Of a DNA stretch of 64,000 bases, positions 1-8,013 are shown piece by piece. The stretch's first letter is position 1. Every line of letters begins with the position of its first letter. The notes under the pieces are model-generated. The model searched no databases, was not told the origin of the DNA, and saw nothing but the letters and a program-made list of their open reading frames with translations. The position numbers were made by a program, and so were the translations under genes. Origin of the DNA: JAJKIV01 sp036741775 (GTDB lineage: Bacteria; Gemmatimonadota; Gemmatimonadetes; Gemmatimonadales; Gemmatimonadaceae); assembly GCA_036741775.1 (NCBI GenBank), contig DAINRQ010000029.1:3042-67041 (forward strand). The letters run 5' to 3'.

Positions 1-109
1 ACCCAGGTGCAGGAAAAGGGAACGCGAGGCTATACCCTCGGACCCGCTGACGCACTACGCCGTCATCGTCCCTCTTGAGGCGCGGGAACGACCGGGCTAG
101 GCTCCGCAT

Positions 110-943
110 ATGTCGTCTCATCCGGCCCACGAGAAGCCCTCGTCTCGCGTCTCGACAGGCGGGTACGTCGAGCACCTGCCATCCGCCGCGCTGCGGCCGT
201 TCGTCGCATGCTTCTGGACGCGCGAGCCTGGCCTGAGGGGACCGGAGGGGCGGACACCGCTCGCGCATCGGGTATTGCCCGACGGGAGCATCGACATCGT
301 GCTGGAATTCGGTCCGGGCAGAGAGATCCCGTCTTCGATCCAGGCGGTGGGAACGATGACGCGCGCGCTCGTCGTCAACGCCGTCTCCGACGACAGCTTC
401 GTGGGGGTCAGGTTCCGGCCGGCACGAGCGACCGCGTTTCTACGCCTGCCAGCCAACCAGCTCACGGACCTGCGCGTCCCGCTGGACGACCTCTGGGGTG
501 ACACGATCGCGGTGCGCGACGCGTTCGAGACGGCGGCCGGGCGCGAGGCGCGCGTTGCCGCGCTCGAGAGCGTGCTGGTCGCACGGTTGTCGCACGTGGC
601 GCAGGCGGAGCACCGCGACGTCGACGAGGCCGTGCGCCGCATTGTCGCGGGCGGCGGAAGCCTCGGGATCACCCGGCTCGCGCCGGCGTTAGGCGTCACG
701 CGCCAGCATCTGGCGCGGCGATTCGCCGATCTCGTCGGCGTGTCGCCGAAGACGTTCGCCCGGGTGGTCCGGGTCCGCCGCGTGATCGCGGCCGCACGAG
801 CGACGCCCGACGGGGACGGGCCGAACTGGAGCGCACTCGCCCTCGACGCGGGCTACTACGATCAGGCGCACCTCGTGGACGAGTTCCGCGAGCTCACGGG
901 GCTCGCTCCGACCGCGTGGTGGCGCACGCAGCCGGCGGGTTGA
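110..943 (+). CDS. AraC-family transcriptional regulator
   Basis: This is a 277-residue DNA-binding regulator. The N-terminal half (about residues 20-135) resembles the small sensory domain common in short AraC proteins (HLPSAALRPFVACFW, VLPDGSIDIVLEFG). The C-terminal 100 residues carry the two helix-turn-helix motifs of the AraC family (GVTRQHLARRFADLVGVSPK, then FRELTGLAPTAWW at the end, which is the usual AraC signature). The ATG at 110 gives a full-length family member, but no strong Shine-Dalgarno is visible before it. The target is unknown. The next gene on the same strand is a VOC protein 110 bases away, which could be one target. Confidence 0.9.
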   Translation: MSSHPAHEKPSSRVSTGGYVEHLPSAALRPFVACFWTREPGLRGPEGRTPLAHRVLPDGSIDIVLEFGPGREIPSSIQAVGTMTRALVVNAVSDDSFVGVRFRPARATAFLRLPANQLTDLRVPLDDLWGDTIAVRDAFETAAGREARVAALESVLVARLSHVAQAEHRDVDEAVRRIVAGGGSLGITRLAPALGVTRQHLARRFADLVGVSPKTFARVVRVRRVIAAARATPDGDGPNWSALALDAGYYDQAHLVDEFRELTGLAPTAWWRTQPAG

Positions 944-1053
944 CGTCCTGATTCCATTTTTCCAAGACGGGCGCGCCGCTCTCGAATATTCTTCCCGCGC
1001 AAGGATGAGCGTAGCGCCATGCGGGCGCCGCGGAAACCCAATCGACCGGTGGC

Positions 1054-1467
1054 ATGACGATGACGCACAGCACAATGAAGAAGCTCAGCCCGGTGATCAT
1101 GGTACAGTCGATCGAGCCCTGTCTCTCCTTCTGGGAACGCCTCGGCTTCGAGAAGACGGCAGAGGTACCCGAGGGCGACAAGCTCGGGTTCGTGATCCTC
1201 GCGAAGGACGGTGTCGAGGTGATGTACCAGACGTTCGAGAGCGTGGAGAACGACGCGCCCGGTCTCGTCGTCCGCGACCGTGGGCACGCCGCAGCGCTCT
1301 TCATCGAGGTCGGTGACGTCGAGGCCGTGGAACGAGCGCTCGGCGGGATCGAGGCCGTGGTACCTCGCCGGAAGACGTTCTACGGGATGGACGAGATCGG
1401 CGTCCGTGAGCCGGGCGGTCACGTCGTGATGTTCGCGCAGCCGGTGGCCACGAGCGCGTCGGCGTAA
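1054..1467 (+). CDS. VOC (glyoxalase/bleomycin-resistance fold) family protein
   Basis: About 137 residues with the beta-alpha-beta-beta-beta pattern of a single vicinal-oxygen-chelate domain. Recognisable parts are SIEPCLSFWERLGFEKT near the start, FVILAKDGVEVMYQ in the middle and the closing GVREPGGHVVMFAQP. Members of this fold are lyases, dioxygenases or drug-binding proteins, and the sequence alone does not say which. In-frame ATGs at 1054, 1060 and 1075 are all possible starts. The one at 1075 begins closest to the domain, while 1054 has a weak GGTGG just upstream. Confidence 0.8.
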   Translation: MTMTHSTMKKLSPVIMVQSIEPCLSFWERLGFEKTAEVPEGDKLGFVILAKDGVEVMYQTFESVENDAPGLVVRDRGHAAALFIEVGDVEAVERALGGIEAVVPRRKTFYGMDEIGVREPGGHVVMFAQPVATSASA

Positions 1468-1569
1468 ACACGTCGGCGTACGCCGAGCAGCATGCAGGTT
1501 GCAGCCCCGTTCGACGATTCGTACGTTGCCGAGAGGCATAACGTCGATCCCGAACGGGGCTCTGCTCAT

Positions 1570-1845
1570 ATGACCACTGAGAGTCGTCGCACCGAGGAGT
1601 TCAAGGTCAGCGGCGCCGGACTGAAGGCGAAGCTGAAAGAGGTTTTGCGGAAGGGGACGGTCCGCCGGGTGGTCATCAAGAACGCGAAGGGGCGCACGGT
1701 GCTCGACATCCCGCTCGCGGCCGGCGTCGTGGGCGCGGCACTCCTTCCGTTCTGGGCGGCCGTCGGAGGAATCGCCGCGCTCGCCGCCGACTTCACGATC
1801 GTCATCGAGCACGCGGACGACCCGAAGGGCATCGTGAAGAAGTAG
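1570..1845 (+). CDS. DUF4342 domain protein
   Basis: A 91-residue protein matching the DUF4342 pattern as I remember it: EEFKVSGAGLKAKLKEVL, then VRRVVIKNAKGRTVLDIPL, then a glycine- and alanine-rich hydrophobic stretch (GVVGAALLPFWAAVGG) and a short polar end. The hydrophobic stretch could be one membrane segment. The function of the family is unknown to me. The frame is open further upstream to 1492, but the ATG at 1570 gives the family's usual N-terminus, so I chose it. Confidence 0.8.
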   Translation: MTTESRRTEEFKVSGAGLKAKLKEVLRKGTVRRVVIKNAKGRTVLDIPLAAGVVGAALLPFWAAVGGIAALAADFTIVIEHADDPKGIVKK

Positions 1846-1846
1846 C

Positions 1847-1979
1847 GGTCATTCCGAGCGGAGGCAGCGCGAAGCGCAGCCGCAGTCGAGGAATCACCGT
1901 CATCCCGGTAGAGCGCTTGTCATTCCGAGCGAAGGGCCGAAGGCCCGAAGTCGCTTCGCGGCTCCGCTCGGAATGACTA
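1847..1979. repeat. GTCATTCCGAGCG palindromic intergenic repeat, copy 1
   Basis: The gap between two convergent genes is filled by a REP-like element. The outer arms GTCATTCCGAGCG (1919-1931) and CGCTCGGAATGAC (1965-1977) are perfect 13-base inverted repeats, with the inner palindrome GGGCCGAAGGCCC between them. A second, diverged half copy precedes it at 1849-1895, followed by CATCCCGGTAGAG. Related copies lie at 20400-20501 and 41365-41486. The position between convergent genes suggests it also works as a bidirectional terminator. Confidence 0.8.
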
Positions 1980-2828
1980 GGGTCGGAGCGCCGCGACACG
2001 CCGCGTCAGGTCACCGAACGTGCGCAGGCGATCGAGGTCCGCCGGGTCGAACTCGATGCGGAACCGCTCCTCGATCGACATCACGAGCACCACGAGGTCC
2101 AGCGAGTTCACGCCGAGGTCTCGTAACGACGTCGTCTCGAGGATCGCGTCCTCACTCACGCCGAGTGATTTCGCGACGAGATGGCGCACTTCCGTCGCGT
2201 TGCCGTCGACGACGCTCGACCGGTCCGTGTTCGCGGTGAATCCGGCCGGCCGCGCGCCATTTCCGCTGCGGCGAAGCTCGGGGTCCAGCAACTCGCGCGC
2301 GTTGTCGCGGTAGCGCATGGCGGCGTCGTACACGCGCTGATCGACCTCCGTGTACCGGCGCATCGTCTCAGCCACGACCGCGCTGTCCTTTTCGGCCGCA
2401 TAACGATCGAGGCGATCCTTCACCCAGCTGATGTGGCCGACCTCGTCGTCGATCATCCGCTGGAGCGTCGCGAGCACCGCCGGATGCGTATTCGGCCACT
2501 TCATGTGCGCGCGGAAGTGTCGGATGACCCGCTTCTCGAACACCTGGGTGAGGGCGAGAACCTCGAGGAGGCTCGCCGGCGTCCCGATCTCGGCGTAATA
2601 GCGCGTCTGGTACGTCTCGGCCACACGCTTCGGCGTGCCACCGACATCGAGGATCGTCTTCGTCCAGAGCCACGCGTGATACGCTTCCTCGGCGCAGTGC
2701 TCGGTGAGGTGGACGCGCAAGTCGTCGTCATCGGTCTCGCGGGCGAGCCGGCCCATGACCAGCGATCCGGCGAGCTCCGACTCGCGGTAGTAGCTCAGGA
2801 TCCAGAGGTCGTTCTCGCTAATCTCCAC
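1977..2828 (-). CDS. Ferritin-like diiron protein fused to an acyl carrier protein
   Basis: The product has 283 residues in two parts. Residues 1 to about 170 form a ferritin-like four-helix bundle with the repeating carboxylate and ExxH ligands (RESELAGSL, EHCAEEAYHAW, FEKRVIRHF, DDEVGHISW). Residues about 210-283 form an acyl carrier protein whose phosphopantetheine site is LGVNSLDL, with Ser242 as the expected attachment point. Diiron proteins of this class oxidise or desaturate substrates, and the fusion suggests the substrate rides on the attached carrier. The GTG start at 2828 overlaps the end of the preceding operon gene by 11 bases and has AAGGAG about 10 bases upstream. It is the last gene of the operon. 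Confidence 0.85.
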   Translation of the reverse strand: MEISENDLWILSYYRESELAGSLVMGRLARETDDDDLRVHLTEHCAEEAYHAWLWTKTILDVGGTPKRVAETYQTRYYAEIGTPASLLEVLALTQVFEKRVIRHFRAHMKWPNTHPAVLATLQRMIDDEVGHISWVKDRLDRYAAEKDSAVVAETMRRYTEVDQRVYDAAMRYRDNARELLDPELRRSGNGARPAGFTANTDRSSVVDGNATEVRHLVAKSLGVSEDAILETTSLRDLGVNSLDLVVLVMSIEERFRIEFDPADLDRLRTFGDLTRRVAALRP

Positions 2829-3549
2829 CGGGAATCGACTCCTTGAGGTGATCGGTCGGGGCGAGGCCGGAGAGCAACCGGATCTTCCGGTTCACGGCCA
2901 TGATCGCCTCGAAGTCATTCTCCTCGGCGACCGGGACGTCGACGACGTCGCTTCCATAGTGACGAAACCGCTCGGCGGCCGCGAGCACCTGGTGCACGAG
3001 CGCGGGGTCGCGGTCGACGCGTTTCTTCAGCACGTCGCCGGCGCTCGCGCTGTGTCGGAACTCATCGCGCGCCATGTAGCCCAGGAGCTCGCGGAGCACC
3101 GGCTCGCGCGTCCGTCGCGAGATCCGCAGAAAGAAGTACGCTGCGAACAGTTCCGAGGCCATGAAGTTCGTGAGATGCGCGATGAGGTCCCGCTCCTCGT
3201 ACCGCAGCGCGAGCGCACGCTCGCGCGCGGCGACGAGCGTCGCGGCCGAGTCCTCCTCGCGCTGAAAGCCAACCCTGTCCAGGTAGCGGGTGAGCGCCGT
3301 GAAGTGCTTGAGCCCCTCGAAGAGCTCCATGCTCAGCACGGCGGTGGCGTCCACGTCGTCCCAGACGAGCTGCATGAGGCGCGCGGCGTAGACGGGGAGA
3401 TAACCTTCGATGAGCGCGGCGTCGTGCAACGCGCGATGGAGCTCAGCTTCCGAGCGCGCGGCGTCGAGGTCGATCGCGTCCCACGCGATCGCCGTGTCGA
3501 GCGGCCACGCGTTCTCCTCGGTCGCGCGCAGATGTGCCTCGTAGATCAT
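2818..3549 (-). CDS. Acyl-ACP-desaturase-like diiron protein
   Basis: A 243-residue all-helical protein with diiron ligands in four helices: SEAELHRALH, SMELFEGLKHF, ASELFAAYFF and ARDEFRHSAS. The last matches the DExRH motif of soluble (plant-type) acyl-ACP desaturases, although the protein is shorter than the roughly 330-residue plant enzymes. The likely reaction is O2-dependent desaturation or hydroxylation of a carrier-bound acyl or aminoacyl chain, inferred from family and context. The ATG at 3549 overlaps the upstream gene's stop by four bases (ATGA). A GGGAG sits six bases before the start, so translation is coupled inside the operon. Confidence 0.8.
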   Translation of the reverse strand: MIYEAHLRATEENAWPLDTAIAWDAIDLDAARSEAELHRALHDAALIEGYLPVYAARLMQLVWDDVDATAVLSMELFEGLKHFTALTRYLDRVGFQREEDSAATLVAARERALALRYEERDLIAHLTNFMASELFAAYFFLRISRRTREPVLRELLGYMARDEFRHSASAGDVLKKRVDRDPALVHQVLAAAERFRHYGSDVVDVPVAEENDFEAIMAVNRKIRLLSGLAPTDHLKESIPGGD

Positions 3550-4439
3550 GAAACTCCCGCAGGTCGCGGTGATTGACGGCGGTCACCCTTTCGCGCGACG
3601 ACGAGCGTCTGCAGACCCACCTCGTCCTGGCGTGCGGACACCTCGAAGAACCCGGCGGTGTGCAGCCACCGGATCAGCTGATCCCCGCGACGGTAATGAG
3701 TGTTCAGCTCGGCGAGCTGGCGCATCAGGTAGTCGGCGATTCGATCGGACTGCATGGCGGACGTCACGAAGACGCCGCCTCGACGAAGGCGATCATGGCA
3801 GTTGGTGTAGAAGCGAACGAGCAGCTCGTCATCGAGAAACTCGCCGAGCCCGGTGGACGCGATCACGTCCAGCTCGGTCGGGAAGGTCGTGACGTCTAGT
3901 GCGTCGCCCTGGGCGAAGAAGAAATGATCCTCGGCCGCTTCGGCGAGCGCGCGCGAGAGTTCGAGGGGAACCGGGTCCAGGTCGAGGCCGAAGAACGTCG
4001 TGCGAGCGTAGATGTCCGGGAGCTCGGCTTCGATGCGCCGCGCCACGTGTACGAGATCGCGCGCGATTCCGCACGGCACCGAGAGAACACGAAACGGCTG
4101 CGCGGCAACGACCGGGTCCGAAGCCGAGCGCGCCTGGAGCGCACGCGCCGCCGCAGCAATCTCGTCCTGGACGTGCTGAAACCGGTTGCGCATCGACCTC
4201 GCGCCGCGCATGCGCAGCAGCATCGCGTCGAGGGCGCGACCGATGCCGAAACGCCCACTGGGCTCGTTGCGATAGATGTGATCGGCGAACTGGTAGCTGC
4301 CCGAGTTCTCGATGCCTTCGCGCGCGAGATCGCTCGTGCGCATCAGCGCGTACACCGGGAGGAGATGGATCTTCCCGGAGCGAAGCAGCTTCCGCGGGAT
4401 CGACGGCGACGTCCGCGTACGGTTGTACAGCCTGTTCAC
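3546..4439 (-). CDS. Class I SAM-dependent methyltransferase
   Basis: The 297-residue product has a Rossmann methyltransferase core in residues about 115-260. Motif I reads RVLSVPCGIARDLV (a PCG variant of the usual GxG loop), the acidic end of strand 2 is FFGLDLDPV, and the later strand is DVIASTGLGEFLDD followed by LRRGGVFVTS. About 110 residues precede the core and may bind the substrate or carrier. The GTG start at 4439 overlaps the upstream stop by four bases (GTGA). Whether it methylates N, O or C is not visible. In this operon a carrier-tethered intermediate is the natural candidate. Confidence 0.8.
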   Translation of the reverse strand: MNRLYNRTRTSPSIPRKLLRSGKIHLLPVYALMRTSDLAREGIENSGSYQFADHIYRNEPSGRFGIGRALDAMLLRMRGARSMRNRFQHVQDEIAAAARALQARSASDPVVAAQPFRVLSVPCGIARDLVHVARRIEAELPDIYARTTFFGLDLDPVPLELSRALAEAAEDHFFFAQGDALDVTTFPTELDVIASTGLGEFLDDELLVRFYTNCHDRLRRGGVFVTSAMQSDRIADYLMRQLAELNTHYRRGDQLIRWLHTAGFFEVSARQDEVGLQTLVVARKGDRRQSPRPAGVS

Positions 4440-5662
4440 GCCCCGACTCCGCCGGAGAGGGCCGTGCGGGCGTCATCCAGCCATTGCCGCACGGCGTCCG
4501 GCCAGCGGCGCTCCTCGACCCCGTGCTGCGCCAGCAGGGCCAACACCCAGCGTTCCAAGCCGAACGCGACGCATCCACTGTGTGCCGGCGCCCCGGTCGA
4601 CAGCGTGATGTCGAACCGGCCGCCGAAAAAGTCGTGGTGGTGGTTGAACGATGCCGTGGCGACGCCGCGCCCGCCGGCGTCGATGGTCAGTTGCAGCTCG
4701 TACTTGAGCGCGCCGGCCTGCTGCATGAGGCGCCGGCCTTCGTCGCCCGTCGTGAAGAACGGGTCCGTCGCGAGCACGATGGCACCGTCCACGCCGAGCG
4801 TGGTGGCGAGCTCCGATACCTGCCTGACGAGTGCCTGGCGGACGTCCTCGACCTGATCCCGCGTGCCGAGGACCACGATCTCGCGCATCGAGAACTCCCA
4901 GAGTCGCTCGAGCGGCACGTGGCTTCCACCCTCGTGGCGATAGCATCGCCCCACCGCAGTCAGCAACACCGGCCTCTCGCCGAGCGCCTTCGCTTGCCAC
5001 TCGGGGTAGACGTGGTAGCAGACCGCGGGAGCGAGTGCGTGTCGATGCTCAATGGCGTCGAGATCCCTCGTCGCCTTCGGCTCCTCGGGATGACACACCT
5101 GCGTGAGATGCTGCGGAAAGGACTCTGCCTGGCCGGCGCGCGCGAGCACGTCGAAGTCGATGAGGCTCGGGTAACTCCGTTCGACAGCACCGAGTGTCGT
5201 TGCCCATTTCGCTACCGTGTGATCCACGGCGCGGGCGACGTCGAGCGCCAGCCCGGACAGCGCCACCCGCCCTGCCCCGATCACCGCGAGATCCCCGCGC
5301 CGCGCGAGGGCATCCACGGGCGACGCGAACGCGATGCGCGAGGTCCGGTGCTCGAACAGTGAATCCGCGGGCGCGGCGGGAGGGAGCTCCCTGACGCCTG
5401 GGTGAAACGCGCGCACGATCGTGCCGACGGTGCGGAAGTTCGCGAGCCGCACCGCCCGGTCGGGGATGCGGCGGCCGAGAATCTTCTCCACGATCGCGAT
5501 GAGGTCGAGGATGCGAAGCGAGTTGATGTACCCTTCCTCGAACAATCGCGTGTCCGGCCCAACCGCGTCGCCGCCACCGAGCAGCGTCGTGTTGATGAAG
5601 GCGGTGAGCTGCCGCTCGAATTGCTCCGGCGTGGGGAGCTGCCTGTCCGCCACGCCGCTCAC
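4436..5662 (-). CDS. Carrier protein fused to SerRS-like amino acid:[carrier protein] ligase
   Basis: The 408-residue product begins with a carrier-protein domain (residues about 8-85; phosphopantetheine site EEGYINSLRIL, Ser48). A class II synthetase core of the atypical SerRS type follows: motif 2 is GRCYRHEGG (about residue 238), then RLWEFSMREIVVLG, and motif 3 is GCVAFGLERW (about 363). This matches the stand-alone ligases of Bradyrhizobium and Agrobacterium that load glycine or alanine onto a carrier protein instead of tRNA. The Cys in AVCYH, the Glu in WEFSMRE and the Cys in SGCVA correspond to the zinc ligands of that family. No tRNA-binding arm is present. The start is GTG at 5662, overlapping the upstream stop by four bases. 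Residues about 189-200 look like an inserted intergenic repeat. Confidence 0.85.
   Translation of the reverse strand: MSGVADRQLPTPEQFERQLTAFINTTLLGGGDAVGPDTRLFEEGYINSLRILDLIAIVEKILGRRIPDRAVRLANFRTVGTIVRAFHPGVRELPPAAPADSLFEHRTSRIAFASPVDALARRGDLAVIGAGRVALSGLALDVARAVDHTVAKWATTLGAVERSYPSLIDFDVLARAGQAESFPQHLTQVCHPEEPKATRDLDAIEHRHALAPAVCYHVYPEWQAKALGERPVLLTAVGRCYRHEGGSHVPLERLWEFSMREIVVLGTRDQVEDVRQALVRQVSELATTLGVDGAIVLATDPFFTTGDEGRRLMQQAGALKYELQLTIDAGGRGVATASFNHHHDFFGGRFDITLSTGAPAHSGCVAFGLERWVLALLAQHGVEERRWPDAVRQWLDDARTALSGGVGA
5061..5096 (-). repeat. REP-like segment embedded in frame in the ligase gene
   Basis: On the minus strand this stretch reads GTGTCATCCCGAGGAGCCGA followed by AGGCGACGAGGGATCT, close to the dispersed CATTCCGAGCG...GAGGAATC repeats seen elsewhere in the window. 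It is translated as CHPEEPKATRDL, a peptide typical of translated intergenic repeats. It lies between the carrier-protein half and the zinc-binding core of the synthetase domain and keeps the reading frame. Confidence 0.65.
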
Positions 5663-6768
5663 GAGGGCGCACCCCAGTTGGTCTCGATACACCAGCGGAT
5701 TACGCGGTCGTAGTAATCGAGTACCGCGGGCGCCTGGATTCCACGTGGCGACAGCACGCCTTCGGCCTGACGCGCGTCGAACACCTTCGGGTAAGCGAGC
5801 TGGTACGCGAACGCTTGCACGGCACGCGTGGCCTGGAGGAGCACCTCGTTCCCGGCTTCCTCCACCGATCGGACGAAGAGCTCGTACGTGTCCAGCTCGA
5901 CGAGTGCCGGCCGGGCGATGCTCCGCTTGCGCCACGCCGGCCGATGGCGCTCGAACCCCGCCATGGTGGCGTCGAGCAGCGCGCCTAACGGCGCCGACCC
6001 CCGAGCCCCCGCGCAGATGTGGTAGGTTCTACCCGGCGTGAATGCGTCCTCGAACAGGGCGTGCGCCGCGTCCGCGGCAAAGTCCACCGGAATCAGATCG
6101 ACCAGTGCGCTCGCGTGCCCGGGGACCATGGGAGCCAGCCCCTGATACAGCAGCCGAAGCGCGTGGTGCACGGCGTTGAACCCCGACACGGCGCCGGTTC
6201 GCGAGTCGCCGATGATGGTGCTCAACCGGTAGAGGCCGATCGGCAGGTCCTGCATCGCCTCGCGTACCACCGCTTCCATTTCCGCCTTCGACTGCTCGTA
6301 CGAATTGACGAAGCCACCGGCGCCACCGACGTCGGTCTCCCCGAAACACCCGGTTGCCCGTCCGGCAACGTACACGGTGCTGTAACACGCCACCCGCTCG
6401 AGGCGCGGGCATCCGCGCGCGAAGTCGAGCACCGAGCGGGTCCCGTCGACGTTCGCAATGCGCGCCTCGGCCAGGGGACGATTGAACGTCGTGTCCGCAG
6501 CACAGTGCACGATGTCGGTGACCGTCTCCCGCAATCGAGCGACGTCCTGGCTCGCCAGGCCGAGCGACGGGCCCTGTCCGAGGTCGCCGCGGAGGTGCCT
6601 GGCCGTTGGCGTCGCGCCGGAATTCGTCTTTCCTCGGCTCAGCGCGATCACGGTCGCGCCGCTCCCGGCCGCGAACCGCGACACGAGCTCGCGGCCCAAC
6701 GTCCCCGTTCCACCCGTGACGAGGATCGAACGGCGCTGAGGTGCCTGAGACGCAAGCTGGCCGGTCAT
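5659..6768 (-). CDS. Thioester-reductase-type NAD(P)-dependent SDR (NAD_binding_4)
   Basis: The 369-residue product is an extended short-chain dehydrogenase of the thioester reductase/fatty acyl reductase group. The nucleotide loop is TGGTGTLG (about residue 17). The later landmarks are DIVHCAADT, the active-site Tyr and Lys in SYEQSKAEM, YRLSTIIGDSRTG and LIPVDFAADA. Such enzymes reductively release a carrier-bound acyl or aminoacyl chain as an aldehyde or alcohol. That fits an operon with two carrier domains and no thioesterase. The frame is open further upstream, but the ATG at 6768, eight bases after the preceding stop, gives the expected N-terminus. Confidence 0.85.
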   Translation of the reverse strand: MTGQLASQAPQRRSILVTGGTGTLGRELVSRFAAGSGATVIALSRGKTNSGATPTARHLRGDLGQGPSLGLASQDVARLRETVTDIVHCAADTTFNRPLAEARIANVDGTRSVLDFARGCPRLERVACYSTVYVAGRATGCFGETDVGGAGGFVNSYEQSKAEMEAVVREAMQDLPIGLYRLSTIIGDSRTGAVSGFNAVHHALRLLYQGLAPMVPGHASALVDLIPVDFAADAAHALFEDAFTPGRTYHICAGARGSAPLGALLDATMAGFERHRPAWRKRSIARPALVELDTYELFVRSVEEAGNEVLLQATRAVQAFAYQLAYPKVFDARQAEGVLSPRGIQAPAVLDYYDRVIRWCIETNWGAPS

Positions 6769-6776
6769 CGCGTCGC

Positions 6777-7751
6777 TCAGTGCTCGAGCACCATGCAGCT
6801 CCAGTTCAGGCCATAACCGAACGTGAACAGGAGCAGCAGATCGCCTTTCTCGATGAGTCCGGAATCGGTCGCGTCCCGGAGGTTGATGAAATTGTCGGCG
6901 GCGATCGTGTGGCCCACCCGACCGATGTTCTCGCTGAACAACTTCTCCCGCGGCGCTCCGACGAGGCCGAGGAGGATCTCCCAGCTCCGGAGCGACACGT
7001 TGTGCGGGATGATCCAGTCGATGTCTTCGAGCGTGACGCCGGCTTTGCGAAGCGTGTCGTCGATGACCGTGCGCGCCGTCGGGAAGTACGCGGCAATGAT
7101 CTCGTTCTCGAGCGAGCCCGCATCCCAGAACGCGCCTTTCGTCACCTGATGCGTGGCGATCACGCGGTTGCGTGGCGCGTCGCGCCGCATGAGCAGGGCG
7201 CACGCCCCGTCGGAGACCAGGTTGTACACGACCTCGCGCGACGCATCGTGCGGAAGACGGTCCGCGCTCACGCAGAGCACCGTCCGCACGTCAGGCTCGG
7301 CGAGGAGCGTCGCGCGCGCCAGCCGCACCGCCGAGAAGATCGCCGCGCACCCTTGCTGATCGATGCCCGCGACGGACGCGTTCGTCAGATCGAGCTCACT
7401 TTGTAGCCGCGACACCGGGTACTTGAAGAAGTCCATGAGATCGCGGAGGTGCAACACCGAGCCTGCGGGTGCCGGCGCGCACTCCATCGTCGTGCTCGAC
7501 GTCAGCGCCCCAGCGTACAGGATGAGGTCGATCTCGTCGGGCGACGTGCCCGTCTCCCCTAGCAGGTCACGCACGGCGTGCACGGCCATGTCGACGTGGC
7601 TCTCCGTTTCCGCCACGCGCGCCTGACGAAACCCGAACCCCGCCAACGTCGACGCGGCGCCCCGGAGCGCGCCGCGTCGCTCGAGCTCGTCCAGCGTCGG
7701 AGCTGCCTCGGGAAGCCAGTACGTCACCGCGGCGATTCCCACGCTGCTCAT
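6777..7751 (-). CDS. KAS III-like 3-oxoacyl-ACP synthase
   Basis: The 324-residue product is full length for the FabH/KAS III thiolase fold. The nucleophile Cys lies in IDQQGCAAIF (about residue 135) and the catalytic His in IIPHNVSLRSW. The position of the FabH Asn (GNT in FabH) reads GHT here (GRVGHTIAADN), an unusual change. The C-terminal FGYGLNWSCMVLE is the usual KAS III ending. It would condense or transfer an acyl group onto a carrier-bound partner. The ATG at 7751 gives the normal family start (SSVGIAAVTYWLPE), although no clear Shine-Dalgarno precedes it. It is the first gene of the six-gene operon. Confidence 0.88.
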   Translation of the reverse strand: MSSVGIAAVTYWLPEAAPTLDELERRGALRGAASTLAGFGFRQARVAETESHVDMAVHAVRDLLGETGTSPDEIDLILYAGALTSSTTMECAPAPAGSVLHLRDLMDFFKYPVSRLQSELDLTNASVAGIDQQGCAAIFSAVRLARATLLAEPDVRTVLCVSADRLPHDASREVVYNLVSDGACALLMRRDAPRNRVIATHQVTKGAFWDAGSLENEIIAAYFPTARTVIDDTLRKAGVTLEDIDWIIPHNVSLRSWEILLGLVGAPREKLFSENIGRVGHTIAADNFINLRDATDSGLIEKGDLLLLFTFGYGLNWSCMVLEH

Positions 7752-8013
7752 ACAGATGCGATCGCGCGCTCGACGGCCGCCGGAATCACGAGGTGGAACC
7801 GCGGGAACCGCCCGGGCACGAAGCGTCTCGCTGATGGCATTGGGTTCGAGTAAGGTAGTAGCCGCTTGAGCCGAATGTGACCAGAATACACGCTCGCCGG
7901 ACGGCGGGCCCATACGTCGGATGACGTAGGCCGGGCAGGCCGGCATGACGACCCCGCCGATCGTGCGTAAGCGACCGGCGACCATACTGTTGTGAAACTC
8001 TGCGGAGGCATCG

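Noticed and set aside
3899..5362. Open frame of 487 codons on the plus strand over the biosynthetic operon
   Set aside because: It is antisense to the methyltransferase and ligase genes, which have clear catalytic motifs and coupled starts.
4691..5662. The synthetase-like gene as an ordinary seryl-tRNA synthetase
   Set aside because: There is no N-terminal tRNA-binding coiled coil, the core matches the amino acid:carrier-protein ligase type, and a carrier domain is fused in front.
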